Of a stretch of 64,000 nucleotides of DNA, positions 11,190 through 23,125 are shown piece by piece. This DNA comes from Aldrovandia affinis. Lineage: Eukaryota > Chordata > Actinopteri > Notacanthiformes > Halosauridae. The notes under the pieces are model-generated. The model was not told the DNA's origin and ran no database searches. It worked only from the letters and a program-made list of their open reading frames with translations. The position numbers and the translations under genes were made by a program. How positions within the stretch are numbered: position 1 is the stretch's first letter; the number at the start of each line of letters is the position of its first letter. The stretch lies in contig JAINUG010000257.1 in assembly GCA_029706075.1 (NCBI GenBank), positions 21,001 through 85,000 on the forward strand, written 5' to 3'.

Positions 11190-11312
11190 TATCGATATTA
11201 GATGTCTGTTGCGCGTACTATGATTGTTCTTACCATGTATTTACGCACATCTTGTAAGCCGCTCTGGATAAGAGCGTCTGCTAAATGCTTAAAATGTAAA
11301 TGTAAAATGTAT
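11190..11312 (+). mobile_element. L2-type LINE/SINE 3' tail fragment
   Basis: This fragment holds tactatgattgttcttacca, then gctctggataagagcgtctg, and ends in aaaatgtaaatgtaaaatg. It is the same tail as the LINE at 1285-2804. Only the last about 120 bp are present. It is shared with copy 2 at about 20849-20945, so it predates the duplication. Confidence 0.75.
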
Positions 11313-13040
11313 ATCTTTGAGAATGAGATGTATATTCAATAGATTCTGTAGTTAAAAATGAGACTGCAGAAAATCAATCTTGAGGACCTCCACTTACTCT
11401 GTTCTCTCGTTGTTCAACTACCTGAATGCGTGCAACGTTTAGATAATACAATTAGAAAGAACGATTTTCCAATGAGAATTTGAGTGTTTTTGCAAAACAG
11501 CAGCATCGTTTAATGCCAGGTCGTAACGAGCTGGAGTGCATACCGCCACCTACTGTAAAGGAGTGGAGTGATTAGTGGCGTTTTATGATGGTCATGTCAC
11601 AACACTGAATTCCGCCTGCGATCATGCTCACTTCAATTCTTCTGTCCGCTAGAACTACAGCATTATGCAGAGGAAGTAGTATTCTGTTTTTTAAATGCTG
11701 GGGAGCATTGAATTCAGCCGCGGCTGAATTTGCACCCCCTACTGTTGGGATGAAAATATTGCAATTTTCAAATCAATGTCAAAAAACATTTAAAAGAAAA
11801 TGATTTTTTGACATTGCACCCCGTTTTAAAACCCTAAAATCGCCACTGCTGGGGAGTATCTTGTATTTTTATTTTGGACGAAGGTGACTGTTTTTTTACT
11901 GTCCCAAAGGAACCGAAGTACGTTTGCACCATGCAGTTGGACATTTTGTACATTATCTAACATTATTATTTATGAATATAATATCTTTTAAAAATAATTT
12001 TGACACACTAGCTGATTTGTAATAAAGATCAGATCAGTAGCATTCAACATGTAAAACAAATCCCTGAACTCTTAACTTGTTGACAAATAATCTTCCTGTG
12101 TTTTTGCTGTTAGCTCCTGCAGATTATTTCATAGGGAAATGGCTTACATCAGTGATATGGGAAGACTGAGAATATGTTGCATTCAACCTAAAATTAAATG
12201 ACTATGTTTAAATCATAGAGAATAAATAAGAGAAATAATAATAAAAACAGCCTATGCTGTTATAATTTATAAAACATAAACTAACTAGATCACATGACCT
12301 AAAAATGTTGCTGTGTGAACCATTGCATCGTAAAAAATCATGTTTAATGGGATTGTGCCATGTCTACTGAAATGCTTTCACAAGGCATTCTTATGGCATA
12401 GGGCTGCAGCCAAATGACCGTGCTTGATTTTGTAGGCCTTTTCAGTTAGGACTGCATACTCGGTGGTTCTCAATCCTGGCCCAGCATAGCTGCATGGTAG
12501 GCTATGCTGGTTTTCGTTTTCACTCTGCACTTAATTGATAAATTGAACTGGAAGTCTCATGTTGCGATCTGTTGTTATAAGCAACCGACACTGTCATGAT
12601 ACAAACTGCTGTTAAGATTTTCAGGTTAAAAATGAGTTTCATTATAATACAATGGTTAACAAGCAAATTGAATATTTCAGGGTGCTGAAGCATGAAATGA
12701 GGTGCTTTCAAATATACGAGGCATTATTAAATATTAAAATAATTATTAAAATGGTTGTTATATTTAGAATGAGGATTTTAGAGCTGGTCAATGAGAAAGG
12801 AAGGGGACAAGTGAACATGTATTAGTGGCTATCTCTGCTGATAACATTACAGTTCACAGCAAAATCAGAATGGCAGGGCTGATCATCAAATTAAACGTGT
12901 TAAAACAAGATCAAAGCTGGGTACATAAAAGCTAGCTTTAGCTAACGAAACAATGCATTTTAAAATCTCTTAATATCAGACAGTAAAGTGCTTTAATATA
13001 ATTGCATGTAATACAGTGAACAATGGGTTGTATAAATAGT
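11313..13040. other. Non-coding sequence of the duplicated unit
   Basis: AT-rich intergenic DNA without recognisable genes. A stretch at about 11480-11700 in copy 1 has no counterpart in copy 2 (junction at about 21115-21180), so one copy has gained or lost about 200 bp. Short open frames here show no coding signature. Confidence 0.45.
11711..11730. repeat. Perfect 20-bp palindrome
   Basis: The sequence aattcagccgcggctgaatt equals its own reverse complement. It is conserved at 21151-21170 although the flanks differ by a roughly 200-bp indel. Function is unknown; it may be the centre of a degraded MITE. Confidence 0.6.
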
Positions 13041-13056
13041 CTGCTATAGGAGACAA

Positions 13057-13440
13057 TGGAGACTAAAACAATGTCACGTCAGACTAAACTTCAGGATTTG
13101 TATATATTCATAAATTCATTGAGCCCCCAAAATATGTAGGGACCTTTCAAACATCAGAAAAGATTAATCCAAAACATCAAGGCTTTAGTTTAGCTTGTGC
13201 TTACTGAAGTGAGACATAAAATGAAGACATTTTTAGGCATTTCCCTCCAAACACACAGTCTGAAATTTCTTGTGCTTTAATTTTTGTTGAATGTTTTCAT
13301 TGGAGACTAAAACTGAGGACTAAACTTCAGGATTTGTATATATTCATAAATTAAGCCCCCAAAATATGTAGGGACCTTTCAAACATCAATCTCAGTGCTT
13401 ACTGAAGTCTCCAAACACACAGTCTGAAATTTCTTGTGTT
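13057..13440 (+). repeat. Local imperfect tandem duplication, copy 1 only
   Basis: Bases about 13057-13156 (gagactaaaac...aaacatca) recur at about 13303-13387. The phrase cacagtctgaaatttcttgtg occurs at about 13255-13275 and again at about 13420-13440. Copy 2 (22530-22770) has each only once, so this expansion arose after the large duplication. Confidence 0.75.
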
Positions 13441-13569
13441 TTTGTTGGACTAAGTCATAACCTCCAATCTCAGTGGAAGTCTCTGTGTCATAGGACTAGG
13501 ATAGTACTACTTTAAATAACCCTTGTATATTTAAATGTATATCCCAGTCTTCTCATTTAATAAAAAAAA

Positions 13570-13745
13570 ATTACTAACTTTTTCTTCCCAGTGTTACAGG
13601 TATGGTATGCAGCTGCCTACAACGATGTCTATCACTGTATTACTGGACTGATCTCAGGCGCAAACTATGATAGTTTCCTGTATTAAGCACATCTTGTAAG
13701 TCGCTCTGGAAATGCTTAAAATGTAAAATGTAAATGTAAATGTAA
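13570..13745 (+). mobile_element. L2-type LINE 3' tail fragment
   Basis: Contains the block cttcccagtgttacaggtat shared with the full LINE, an internally deleted tagtcgctctgg...aaatgctt tail and terminal aaatgtaaatgtaaa repeats. The corresponding copy at 22938-23125 keeps the ctggataagagc part lost here. It lies about 60 bp inside the right breakpoint of the duplication. Confidence 0.75.
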
Positions 13746-13808
13746 ACCATTCTGTGCATGTGCTGTACAATGCTGATAATAAAGACAGAATACAATATCT
13801 GACACACA

Positions 13809-14370
13809 CTATGATCAATCATTCATCTAATGTTGTAAGAAAAGCATTTGGAATTCTAAACCCTGAACAGATACCCATCATTACTGTGGACCAGCCCTTT
13901 TTTAGAGTAGCAAGGCAGATCCAGTGGAGCATACGAACAAATTATGAAGGCCATTTTGTAGTGCTTTACGTGGTGCGGCATATTGAGATAGCAACTCTCA
14001 TTGTGCTTGGGGATCTTCTGGAGGATAGTGGTTGGACTGGTGCACTTGTTTAAGCATTGCAATACATGGAACAACAGAATCTTGCATGAGAGCATCTCCA
14101 TGTGACACACTGTATATGCTCATCAGGTTACATATGGTACTTTGTATGCAGTGCTGCAGGATCTGTGCGCTTGATATGTCACCAATCTGAAACCAGGATG
14201 TCTTTCGAAGATTTGAGTGCTGCAAGACCAAAACAATTCCTGTTTTTAAATTGTATGAGTTTCTTCCATACAGATGCATTAAGAATTGCTCCATAGTTCT
14301 TCGCATTAGATCACACCAACTATGCAAGGTGGACTCCTATGAATGTGTGCAACATGGCCAAATGAATGAA
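13809..14370 (+). pseudogene. Decayed fragment of the unnamed multicopy protein family, copy 2
   Basis: Continuous counterpart of the copy-1 fragment without the Rex1 insertion. It starts abruptly at the duplication junction and encodes LNPEQIPIITVDQPFF, then HIEIATLIVLGDLLEDSGW (13985-14035), a stop, and later FFALDHTNYARW (about 14298-14333). The LGDLLEDSGW block, damaged in copy 1, is intact here. The N-terminal part present before 3311 is missing, so copy 2 was born truncated. Confidence 0.6.
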
Positions 14371-14587
14371 AAGGGTAAGTGTTTGATTCATTCCTTAATG
14401 GAAATCTTTGTGAGGAAGACAAGGACCTAAGCATTCTCTGCTATTGACTAAGCTTATGAGCAGAACACGCCTTTGTGAAAGGTGATGGTAGAGCAGAGGC
14501 AAAAAATACAGCAACATTGCATCATTGGGATGGTATTTAGCATGTCACCCTGGAATGGGTAATCAATACATTTGTAGCCTGTAGAGG

Positions 14588-16110
14588 ATCACCATAGCAA
14601 CATTACCAAGATAACCATTACCATTGGCAGAAACATACACATCACACTTGTAACACTCCAATGAAGGACACCAGAGACAGTGGCCCAATTCCATTCCAGT
14701 GAATACTTAATTTAAAAGTTAATTTGCCCACTTAACTGACCATCCTTGCTCAGGCGATGCCCCCTGTAAGTCCTGGATGGGTCACTCCTTTTTCAAGGGC
14801 AGATCCATTTTGACGTTGTTTATATTGGTCACTCACCCCCACTTTCATACCCTTTGAGTCGCCCAGGTGTGGACTTTAACTTCAAGTGCTCACTTGTTCA
14901 GATCTCCCATGATTATTTCCAAACAATAGGGATAAAATGTAGTGCCAAACATGGAAAATGGGTTTGTTAAACTGCAGGGTTTGTTAAACTGCAGGCTCTG
15001 CAAACTGCTGCCAAGCACAATATCCATTGCATTTAAGATTGTCCACTTTGAGTTTATACATTGATTACTGGCATTTTCCAGTATGCCAATGCTCCACTCT
15101 GGTACAAGCAAAATGCTCCAAAGCAGAGGTTTTAAACAGTTATAGCAGTGGTGACTAGTTTGTGGCAGTAGCATTTAATATGGATTCCATGTTCAAAGTT
15201 ATGAGGCTACTCAATTAGAAAATTGTATTGCTCCCCAAGCTCAGTTTACTCATTGCAAATGTGATGCCAACTGTCACTCATAGAAAGCTTGAGGTACTCT
15301 TGGGAGTGAGCCACAACTTCAGTTCAGCCATTGTCCATCTGGTCATACTGACAATTTTGTATTTGAGCAGTAGAGTTGCACAGTAATGCCTACCCAACAA
15401 AGCCCATAATTTCACACCAAGGCATAATCCCACCACTTCAGCAAGCCTCGACCTCAAGTAAAGTTAAAACCATTTTGATGGTCACGGTCAATGCCTTACA
15501 TTGCAGTTGGCTAGAGATTGGGATGTGTTCTACACATGTACATGAAGCATACCCACATTGAAATCTGCCTCTTGGAAGATCCCATCAAGCTGAAGAGAAA
15601 CTAAAGCTAGCCAGTTCAGTGCATAATGAAAGCAGGTAAGAAAATCCAGATTGATTAGTAATCAGAGTTTAGCAAGCAGTTAGCGCTCAAAGCTAGCTGG
15701 ATACATTTCTAAACTAAAGGAAGCTGAACATTTTAAATGAGCCAACACATGTACAGGCATGAGAATAACAAAGTGAGACTAGCGGTCAAGCCAAAGGAAG
15801 CTAGCTAGTTGTGCAGGTAGTCAAATGAAAGCTAGCGAACCAATTAAATGGTGAACCAAATTTAAGCATTTACAAATTGCCATTTATCCTGGCAAACTTG
15901 GTAAGAATCTAAGCCAAATAGTTACCCATTTTGGTAGGAGCTAGCAAACTCACATGTGTAATCCTATAATACTAGTCAAACTAGCATTAATACCCAGACA
16001 ATCTTACCTACAGTACAAGCATGTGCACTAGCAACCATCCAAGCTCCTGCCCCAATTTACAATCAAGTTTAATGCCAACACTAACAAACCTCAACATACC
16101 AATGAGATTA
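14588..16110. other. Intergenic sequence downstream of ZP gene copy 2
   Basis: Counterpart of 4979-6480 with a few small indels, for example a 20-bp repeat of tttgttaaactgcagg at about 14963-14990 absent from copy 1. Nothing coding could be supported. Confidence 0.5.
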
Positions 16111-16134
16111 GGAGGCAGACTTGATTTAAAATGA

Positions 16135-16140
16135 TTTATT
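16135..16140 (-). terminator. Poly(A) signal of ZP gene copy 2
   Basis: AATAAA on the minus strand, about 210 nt past the stop codon at 16351 and in the same place as in copy 1. Confidence 0.65.
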
Positions 16141-16350
16141 ATCAACTGTAACAGGAAAACAAAAATGTGTACAGATGAGAGAGAACAGGTCTTTGTAGTC
16201 TGCCCATCAATGCTTCAGAAGCTGGGAACCATCTGTTGAGGGCAGGGAAGCAAACATTACATCTGAACAGTCCCAATCTTCATTCAATCCAGGACAGGGG
16301 GGGAGAACTGGGAACTCTTGTCAAGTCTAGTATCCCACAGTACTCACCAA

Positions 16351-19300
16351 TCACAGAGTCTTAAAACAGCCCTCTTCACAAACCCCTTGCTCAGGTAAGC
16401 ACAACTCAGTGGAGCACATAAAGTAGATCTGTGGAGCAGAAGACTGAGCTTTAACTCACCAAGTTTGCCTAAAGGGAATTAAATGCATCATGTCTTCATT
16501 CTAGACCAGGAAAGTTCAATTTACAGGAGTTTAGCTGGTCCTATATAGACCAGAATCCAATTACTCTGGTAAAATGGAATACACACTGCACTTTGTGCAA
16601 TTGAACACCCCAAGATCAGTTTGAAATGGTCCAAACAATTTTAAATAGTCCAGGTGGCAGCTCAAAGGTACTTTGTGGAGAACAGTCATTTCTTAAGTTC
16701 CCTTACCTCCTCATCAAGGTATTTGTTTGCGGCAACCATAAATTGGAAAGCTTTAACCTCAAAGCGACGTGCATGTTGGTTTCCTGGCAGTTTGTGGATA
16801 GTGACACCAGTGAATTTGTCAGGATTTGGGCATCTAGAAGCAAGGAATTACCAAATATGGTCAAGCAGTCAACCACACCAAATGTTCCATCACCATCCCA
16901 TTTAGATCTTACCCCTCATACAACAGAACCAATGCCTTTTTAGCAGCCCTAGGGTAGGCGATGCAGTAATGCACAATCAGCACCCCTCTGACGTTGGAGG
17001 CCTGCAGGCTCACTTCCAGGTAAACAGGCCTGCCCAGCATGAGTCGCAGGGGTGGATGGTATAGAGGATACCAATTTGTGTAGTTCTGGTCTGAAATTTG
17101 GGTGGGGGGCAGGGGAGGAGAGAACTTGTGAGTTAACCTACAAAGCCAGCCTACAAAGCCACCCCACACAAAGGACATACCTCTTGCAAGTTTAAGCTGC
17201 ACAGTAAACGATCCCTCAGACCGGACCATTGGGATGGATGGACTCTTCACCATGAAACCAGTGCTGAGTTGGTTGGGATATTGCTGTGGCTGAATCTGCT
17301 GGCCCTTATGATAGCGACATTCCACCATCATCCTGTATAGAATTAAATTGGTTACAGGGATGCAAATTATGCCAATTAATCTGGCATGATTAGGAAAGCC
17401 CATTTAACTTCCCCATTACATCGGAGTGCAGGTTTCAGCATTTAAAATGAGTCACCTGAATTGACGTTCCCTGGAGATGGGACCAGAAATTGCAGGGATT
17501 GGTGCAAGAGTGGTTGATACTTCCACAGAGTAGATCGTGGTTGCCCCTATATCCTGTTGAAAGGGAAACCCCATGTCAAGTTTAGTTCTGGAGTATATAG
17601 CAACTAGAGAAATGAGGCACATGGTCAAATCAGTAATTTGCATTACATGGTCAAATTACAAAAACCCAAGTCCTTTACCAAATTCCCCCACCTCATTTGA
17701 CAGTTATACCACCTAGTTGAAAGGAACCTTACTTTTGTAGCTGAAGTTCAGGCAGGGATGCCAGTTCAAAACTCTTAAGCCACACTTGCATCAAAGGAAT
17801 ACCAAATTAGTTTAGAACGTAGTTTATAACTAGGATAACTACATTTTAAGTTGCCCTGCCTACAAAATTCAGCACCTACTCACATAAGTAAGAGTCCCAC
17901 AATGCTTGAAAGAGAACAAGAAAACTGCAAATTTATCAGTGAGGATCTTCGGTGCACAGTCAGAAGCCTTAAGCTTGGTGAGGTCCAGACGGAGAGAAGG
18001 ATTATGGGGAACCAAGAAGGCAAAGTGGGAATCTGCAGTGCACTCTGGAGGGGGGAAAAGGCATTTAGTCAGCATCAATTGTGGAGCACCACAACATTCC
18101 ATGAATAAACACAAGTATACAAGCTTAGAAAATGAGTTGAACAGAGTCATTTACCATCCATGGGGTAGAAGCAAGTGCCAGCTTTAATATCAACACAGCA
18201 GCCTTTAGCCAAGCAGTGGACTGCCAAAATCCCAAATCCACCACACAGTATTCTTTGAATGGTAGGAACAATGCAGCTGTGCTTGTGTGCCATTGCAGCT
18301 TGGGAGGGGGGGAGAGAGAGAGAGAGATAAGTGTTACTGCCCACACAGATTGAAGGCTTCAGCAATTTACAATGATCCTACTCACCAGAACTAATATTGG
18401 GACTTCCAAAGATTAGAGGCAGGGATGCAGGGGGCTTGGATGCAGGTTTGAGCAAATTGGGAATGTTACACTTGAACTCATCAGGGGTATCCGAGGGACT
18501 ATCAGACTGTAGAAGGTCCAAGCTGGATAAGCCATTTGAGTGACCAGTAGGGTAATGAGCAGTACACGGCAATGTGATATCGGCAAGTTGTCCATTGGCT
18601 TCATACTTCAACCTTGTAGAGCAACGCCCATTCTGCCAGAGCACAAGGGGAAATTCTCATTTCTAGGCAGTTCTCCCTGCTGACAAACCATCTTGCCCAA
18701 AACTAGGTTTGAGTACCAGGGTGCAAATGTTCCCTTCTCCAGCTAAGTCAACAGTTACCTACTCAAATATTGGAGGTATATTGCAAATTAGAACTGTGAA
18801 AGTAAAATTGTTTCCCCATTAATTTGCATATTGCATGTATATAGCAAGTGATAAAAAGTACAAATACAGCAGGTGGCAGAAACACTGGAATGGATGATTC
18901 CATGTCGGTCATTTCAAATGCTAAATCATTGAGAATCTGCAACCTTGTACGGCGACTTACCACAAGTGTTACATCACAATCTTTGAGTGGGATAAGGGTG
19001 TCCTCTTGTTCTTTAGTTACAGCATAGCCACATGATGCCAGAGCCCTTGCCGATATGAATCCCCGAGTTCCTGAAAGACAAACAGCAATGCCAAGTGAAG
19101 ACAAATGTCAAAATGTCCTTTATAGCAGGTCTTCATATGGTAGACTCACTTAATGCTCAACTATAAGCCTGACCAATCTTTTACTCCAATGAAGAAACTC
19201 TGCAAGGATAGTTACCAATAAACTAATAGCCAGTTACTGATGAAGCCAAGTGGGTGCACATCAAATCTGAACTAATCAGACTACATGAAGCCTAGACCAG

Positions 19301-19809
19301 AAGATCAATTATCCAGATGCTTAGATTGAGTCTGGAGTAGAGATAATGGCATAAAGTTGCCAATGATTTGTCTGTGCAATTAAACAAGGAGACCCCAGAC
19401 CCAAAGGAATGCCCAGTTGGTCCCTACCGCCGCTCCGTGGTTCAGCAGACCGAAATACTTTGGTTTGCTCATTGCAGGAGAGAGACAGATCTGGAAGGTT
19501 GGTTTCTGATTTAATGACGGAGTGCCTTTCCAGGCTTGCCAAATGCATGACTTTCTTCGGTCGTTTCACAAATCCACCATCAGAATACCGCTCATCAGAC
19601 CCCTGTCCCCACACTACTGTAGCATCGCTTTCAGGATGGTCATAGTCACCATTACGCATAGAAAGTGAGCCATCTGTAAACACATCGAATTTGCCACCTA
19701 CAGGTCCACCATGTCGAAAAGATTTACGCAACGGTGTTTGAGCCACTTTACCACTGACACACACCACTAACACAACCAACAGAAGCGGAGGTTTCCATTT
19801 CAAAGACAT
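16351..19809 (-). CDS. ZP1/ZP4-type egg envelope protein, copy 2
   Basis: Tandem paralogue with the same ten-exon structure: 19428-19809, 18961-19070, 18632-18386, 18298-18155, 18044-17884, 17553-17456, 17332-17181, 17090-16913, 16833-16707 and 16428-16351. All exon lengths match copy 1, and the frame is open for 558 aa. Signal peptide, ZP-N-like module, trefoil and ZP domain are all kept. By eye the coding sequences differ at nine positions. Eight change an amino acid: A-V in the signal peptide, R-S and Q-R near residues 126-129, P-S and G-S before the trefoil, F-V in the trefoil, T-P and H-Q in the ZP domain. One is synonymous. Exons 5 and 8-10 are identical. The exon 9 donor is GTAAGG here and GTGAGG in copy 1. 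As in copy 1, no furin-type site or transmembrane tail is seen. Expected role: secreted egg-coat subunit. Confidence 0.92.
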
Positions 19810-19854
19810 GAATGCAATGCTACAAACCCCCCCAAAGCAAATGAACACGCAAGC

Positions 19855-19960
19855 CTAAGACGACATAATGACGTATTCGCCGTGGTGAGAATATATAGGC
19901 TTATATCCACCTATCATGTGTTTGCAAATGGAAGCAATTATACATTCTCACGTGGAAAGG
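19855..19960 (-). promoter_or_regulatory. Putative promoter of ZP gene copy 2
   Basis: The TATA-like element (about 19890-19897) and E-box CACGTG (19949-19954) are at the same spacing from the ATG as in copy 1, so both genes should be driven alike. The whole upstream region is duplicated with few substitutions. The FIGLA link is inferred from known zp regulation. Confidence 0.45.
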
Positions 19961-20848
19961 AGTCTCATCGCGGTGTGCTAAAGATGGTGGAGCGCCTGAA
20001 AAGATGGGAAGGTTGGCTTGCAAGTCCATGGAGAACAGTTTCTGCAAAATGTTTTTGTCAGATTGTAGTCCGTCGGAGAATTTACTGGACATGCATCATA
20101 TAAAGTGACTTTTCACAAAATTGCCTTATTGTCACCTTTGGATTCGATTATTTCCACGCCAATCAAACCATTAGAAATGAATGATTTAAAAATATATGAC
20201 TCGTTTACTCTGTAAGAAAAATGTCTCACCTGCGACAATGATAGAAAGAAAAAATCCCATTGACTGCCAATGAAAACGGACACTACTTCCAATGCATAAC
20301 TGTAGTTCTTGGGGGCAGAAAATCCACCTAACTAGCACTCTCCAGAGAGGAATAGGCAGTCCCAAGAGTGTCAGTTTCTCCAGTAGTAGCCCAGTAGCGC
20401 CGCAATAGCTATACCCTATTGGATATTTACCATATATGAGCTCCCGATGTAAAACAGAAACAGTGGTTTGGCAAAAAGTTTCAATTATTGCCATAGCGCT
20501 CATTTGTTTTATCTACTTTTACTTTGTTTTATAAAATAAAATCGTTTTGCGCTGTTTCTAGTTGACTGCGAATTATACCTCATTAGCTAGCAACACAGCC
20601 AGCAAATTTGGCTAGCAAATGTTGATTGTGAATTATGCCCTAATTAATATGGACATTTATTTTGGACAAATTAACCTGGACAAAGTGTCTTGTGCTTTTT
20701 TTATTGTCCTAAAGGAACAGTAACCGTTCATGCAAATCATTTGTCTGTTAGTATGGCAGGAACAAAAATGTCCAAAACCGCAAAGAAATATTATGTACAG
20801 GGTAGGGTGCACTTGCTTTATTCCTCGATATCGATATTCGATGTCTGT

Positions 20849-20945
20849 TGCGCGTACTATGATTATTCTTATGATTGTTACGCACATCTTGTAAGCTGCT
20901 CTGGAAAAGAGCGTCTGCTAAATGCTTAAAATGTAAATGTAAAAT
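20849..20945 (+). mobile_element. L2-type LINE/SINE 3' tail fragment
   Basis: Counterpart of 11190-11312, with gctctggaaaagagcgtctg and terminal aaatgtaaatgtaaa. Confidence 0.7.
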
Positions 20946-21150
20946 GTATATCTTTGAGAATGAGATGTATATTCAATAGATTCTGTAGATAAAAATGAGA
21001 CTGCAGAAAATCAATCTTGAGGACCTCCACTTACTCTGTTCTCTCGGAGTTCAACTACCTGAATGCGTGCAACGTTTAGATAATACAATTAGAAAGAACG
21101 ATTTTCCAATGAGAAGTAGTATTCTGTTTTTTAAATGCTGGGAAGCATTG

Positions 21151-21170
21151 AATTCAGCCGCGGCTGAATT
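21151..21170. repeat. Perfect 20-bp palindrome, copy 2
   Basis: Same aattcagccgcggctgaatt palindrome as at 11711-11730. Confidence 0.6.
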
Positions 21171-21189
21171 TGCAATTCTTCTCCGCTAG

Positions 21190-22900
21190 AACTGTTGGGA
21201 TGAAAATATTGCAATTTTCAAATCAATGTCAAAAAACATTTAAAAGAAAATGATTTTTGAACATTGCACCCCGTTTTAAAACCCTAAAATCGCCACTGCT
21301 GGGGAGTATCTTGTATTTTTATTTTGGACGACGGTAACTGTTTTTTTACTGTCCCAAAGGAACCGAAGTACGTTTGCACCATGCAGTTGGACATTTTGTA
21401 CATTATCTAACATTATTATTTATGAATATAATATATTTTAAAAATAATTTTGACACACTAACTGATTTGTAATAAAGATCAGATCAGTAGCATTCAACAT
21501 GTAAAACAAATCCCTGAACTCTGTTAACTTGTTGACAAATAATCTTCCTGTGTTTTTGCTGTTAGCTCCTGCAGATTATTTCATAGGGAAATGGCTTACA
21601 TCAGTGATATGGGAAGACTGAGAATATGTTGCATTCAACCTAAAATTAAATGATTATGTTTAAATCATAGAGAATAAATAAGATAAATAATAATTAAAAC
21701 AGCCTATGCTGTTGTTATAATTTATAAAACATAAACTAACTAGATCACATGACCTAAAAAATTTGCTGTGTGAACCATTGCATCGTAAAAAATCATGTTT
21801 AATGGGATTGTGCCATGTCTACTGAAATGCTTTCACAAGGCATTCTTATGGCATAGGGTTGCAGCCAAATGACCGTGCTTGATTTTGTAGGCCTTTTCAG
21901 TTAGGACTGCATACTCGGTGGTTCTCAATCCTGGCCCAGCATAGCTGCACGGTAGGCTATGCTGGTTTTCGTTTTCACTCTGCACTTAATTGATAAATTG
22001 AACTGGAAGTCTCATGTTGCGATCTGTTGTTATAAGCAACCGACACTGTCATGATACAAACTGCTGTTAAGATTTTCAGGTTAAAAATGAGTTTCATTAT
22101 AATACAATGGTTAACAAGCAAATTGAATATTTCAGGGTGCTGAAGCATGAAATGAGGTGCTTTCAAATATATGAGGCATTATTAAATATTAAAATAATTA
22201 TTAAAATGGTTGTTATATTCAGAATGAGGATTTTAGAGCTGGTCAATGAGAAAGGAAGGGGACAAGTGAACATGTATTAGTGGCTATCTCTGCTGATAAC
22301 ATTACAGTTCACAGCAAAATCAGAATGGCAGGGCTGATCATCAAATTAAACGTGTTAAAACAAGATCAAAGCTGGGTACATAAAAGCTAGCTTTAGCTAA
22401 CGAAACAATGCATTTTAAAATCTCTTAATATCAGACAGTAAAGTGCTTTAATATAATTGCATGTAATACAGTGAACAATGGGTTGTATAAATAATGCCAT
22501 GAAATAGCATAAGTAGTCTGCTATAGGAGACAATGGAGACTAAAACAATGTCACGTCAGACTAAACTTCAGCATTTGTATATATTCATAAATTCATTGAG
22601 CCCCCAAAATATGTAGGGACCTTTCAAACATCAGAAAAGATTAATCCAAAGCATCAAGGCTTTAGTTTAGCTTGTGCTTACTGAAGTGAGACATACAATG
22701 AAGACATTTTTAGGCATTTCCCTCCAAACACACACACACACACACAGTCTGAAATTTCTTGTGTTTTTGTTGAATGTTTTCATTCCTAACCGAGGACACG
22801 TCATAACCTCCAATCTCAGTGGAAGTCTCTCTCAGTGATAGGACTAGAATAGTACCACTTTAAATAACCCTTGTATATTTAAATGTATATCCCTGTCTTC
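21190..22900. other. Non-coding sequence of duplication copy 2
   Basis: Counterpart of 11760-13560. No gene was found. Differences include a short (CA)n at about 22730-22746 and a small insertion (atgccatgaaatagcataa) at about 22494-22512. Confidence 0.45.
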
Positions 22901-22902
22901 TC

Positions 22903-22906
<4 letters not shown>

Positions 22907-22939
<33 letters not shown>

Positions 22940-23125
22940 ACTAACTTTTTCTTCCCAGTGTTACAGGTATGGTATGCAGCTGCCTACAACGATGTCTATT
23001 GCTGTATTACTGCACTGATCTCGGGCGCAAACTATGATAGTTCCTACCATGTATTAATGCACATCTTGTAAGTCGCTCTGGATAAGAGCATCCGCTAAAT
23101 GCTTAAAATGTAAATGTAAATGTAA
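22907..23125 (+). mobile_element. Poly(A) run and L2-type LINE 3' tail
   Basis: An A run of about 31 nt (22907-22937) is followed by ttactaactttttcttccca, the ttacaggtatggtatgcagc block and gtcgctctggataagagcat with aaatgtaaatgtaaa. It corresponds to 13570-13745 but keeps the complete tail; the A run has expanded here compared with about 9 nt in copy 1. Confidence 0.75.

Larger units (their letters stand above)
3311..13806. repeat. Tandem segmental duplication, copy 1
   Basis: The sequence from ctatgatcaatcattc at 3311 to atatctgacaca at 13806 is repeated directly at 13809-23186. I aligned them by eye through the decayed protein fragment, the whole ZP gene, upstream sequence and an L2 tail. 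Copy 1 is about 10.5 kb and copy 2 about 9.4 kb. The difference comes largely from copy-1-only material: the Rex1 piece, a palindromic MITE, about 200 bp near 11.5 kb and a local repeat near 13.3 kb. Identity in aligned parts is very high; exons differ at about 9 of 1677 positions. Confidence 0.93.

Noticed and set aside
13570-13745. Recombination between L2 tails as cause of the large duplication
   Set aside because: The junction lies about 60 bp outside the L2 tail and no L2 tail lies at the left breakpoint (3311).
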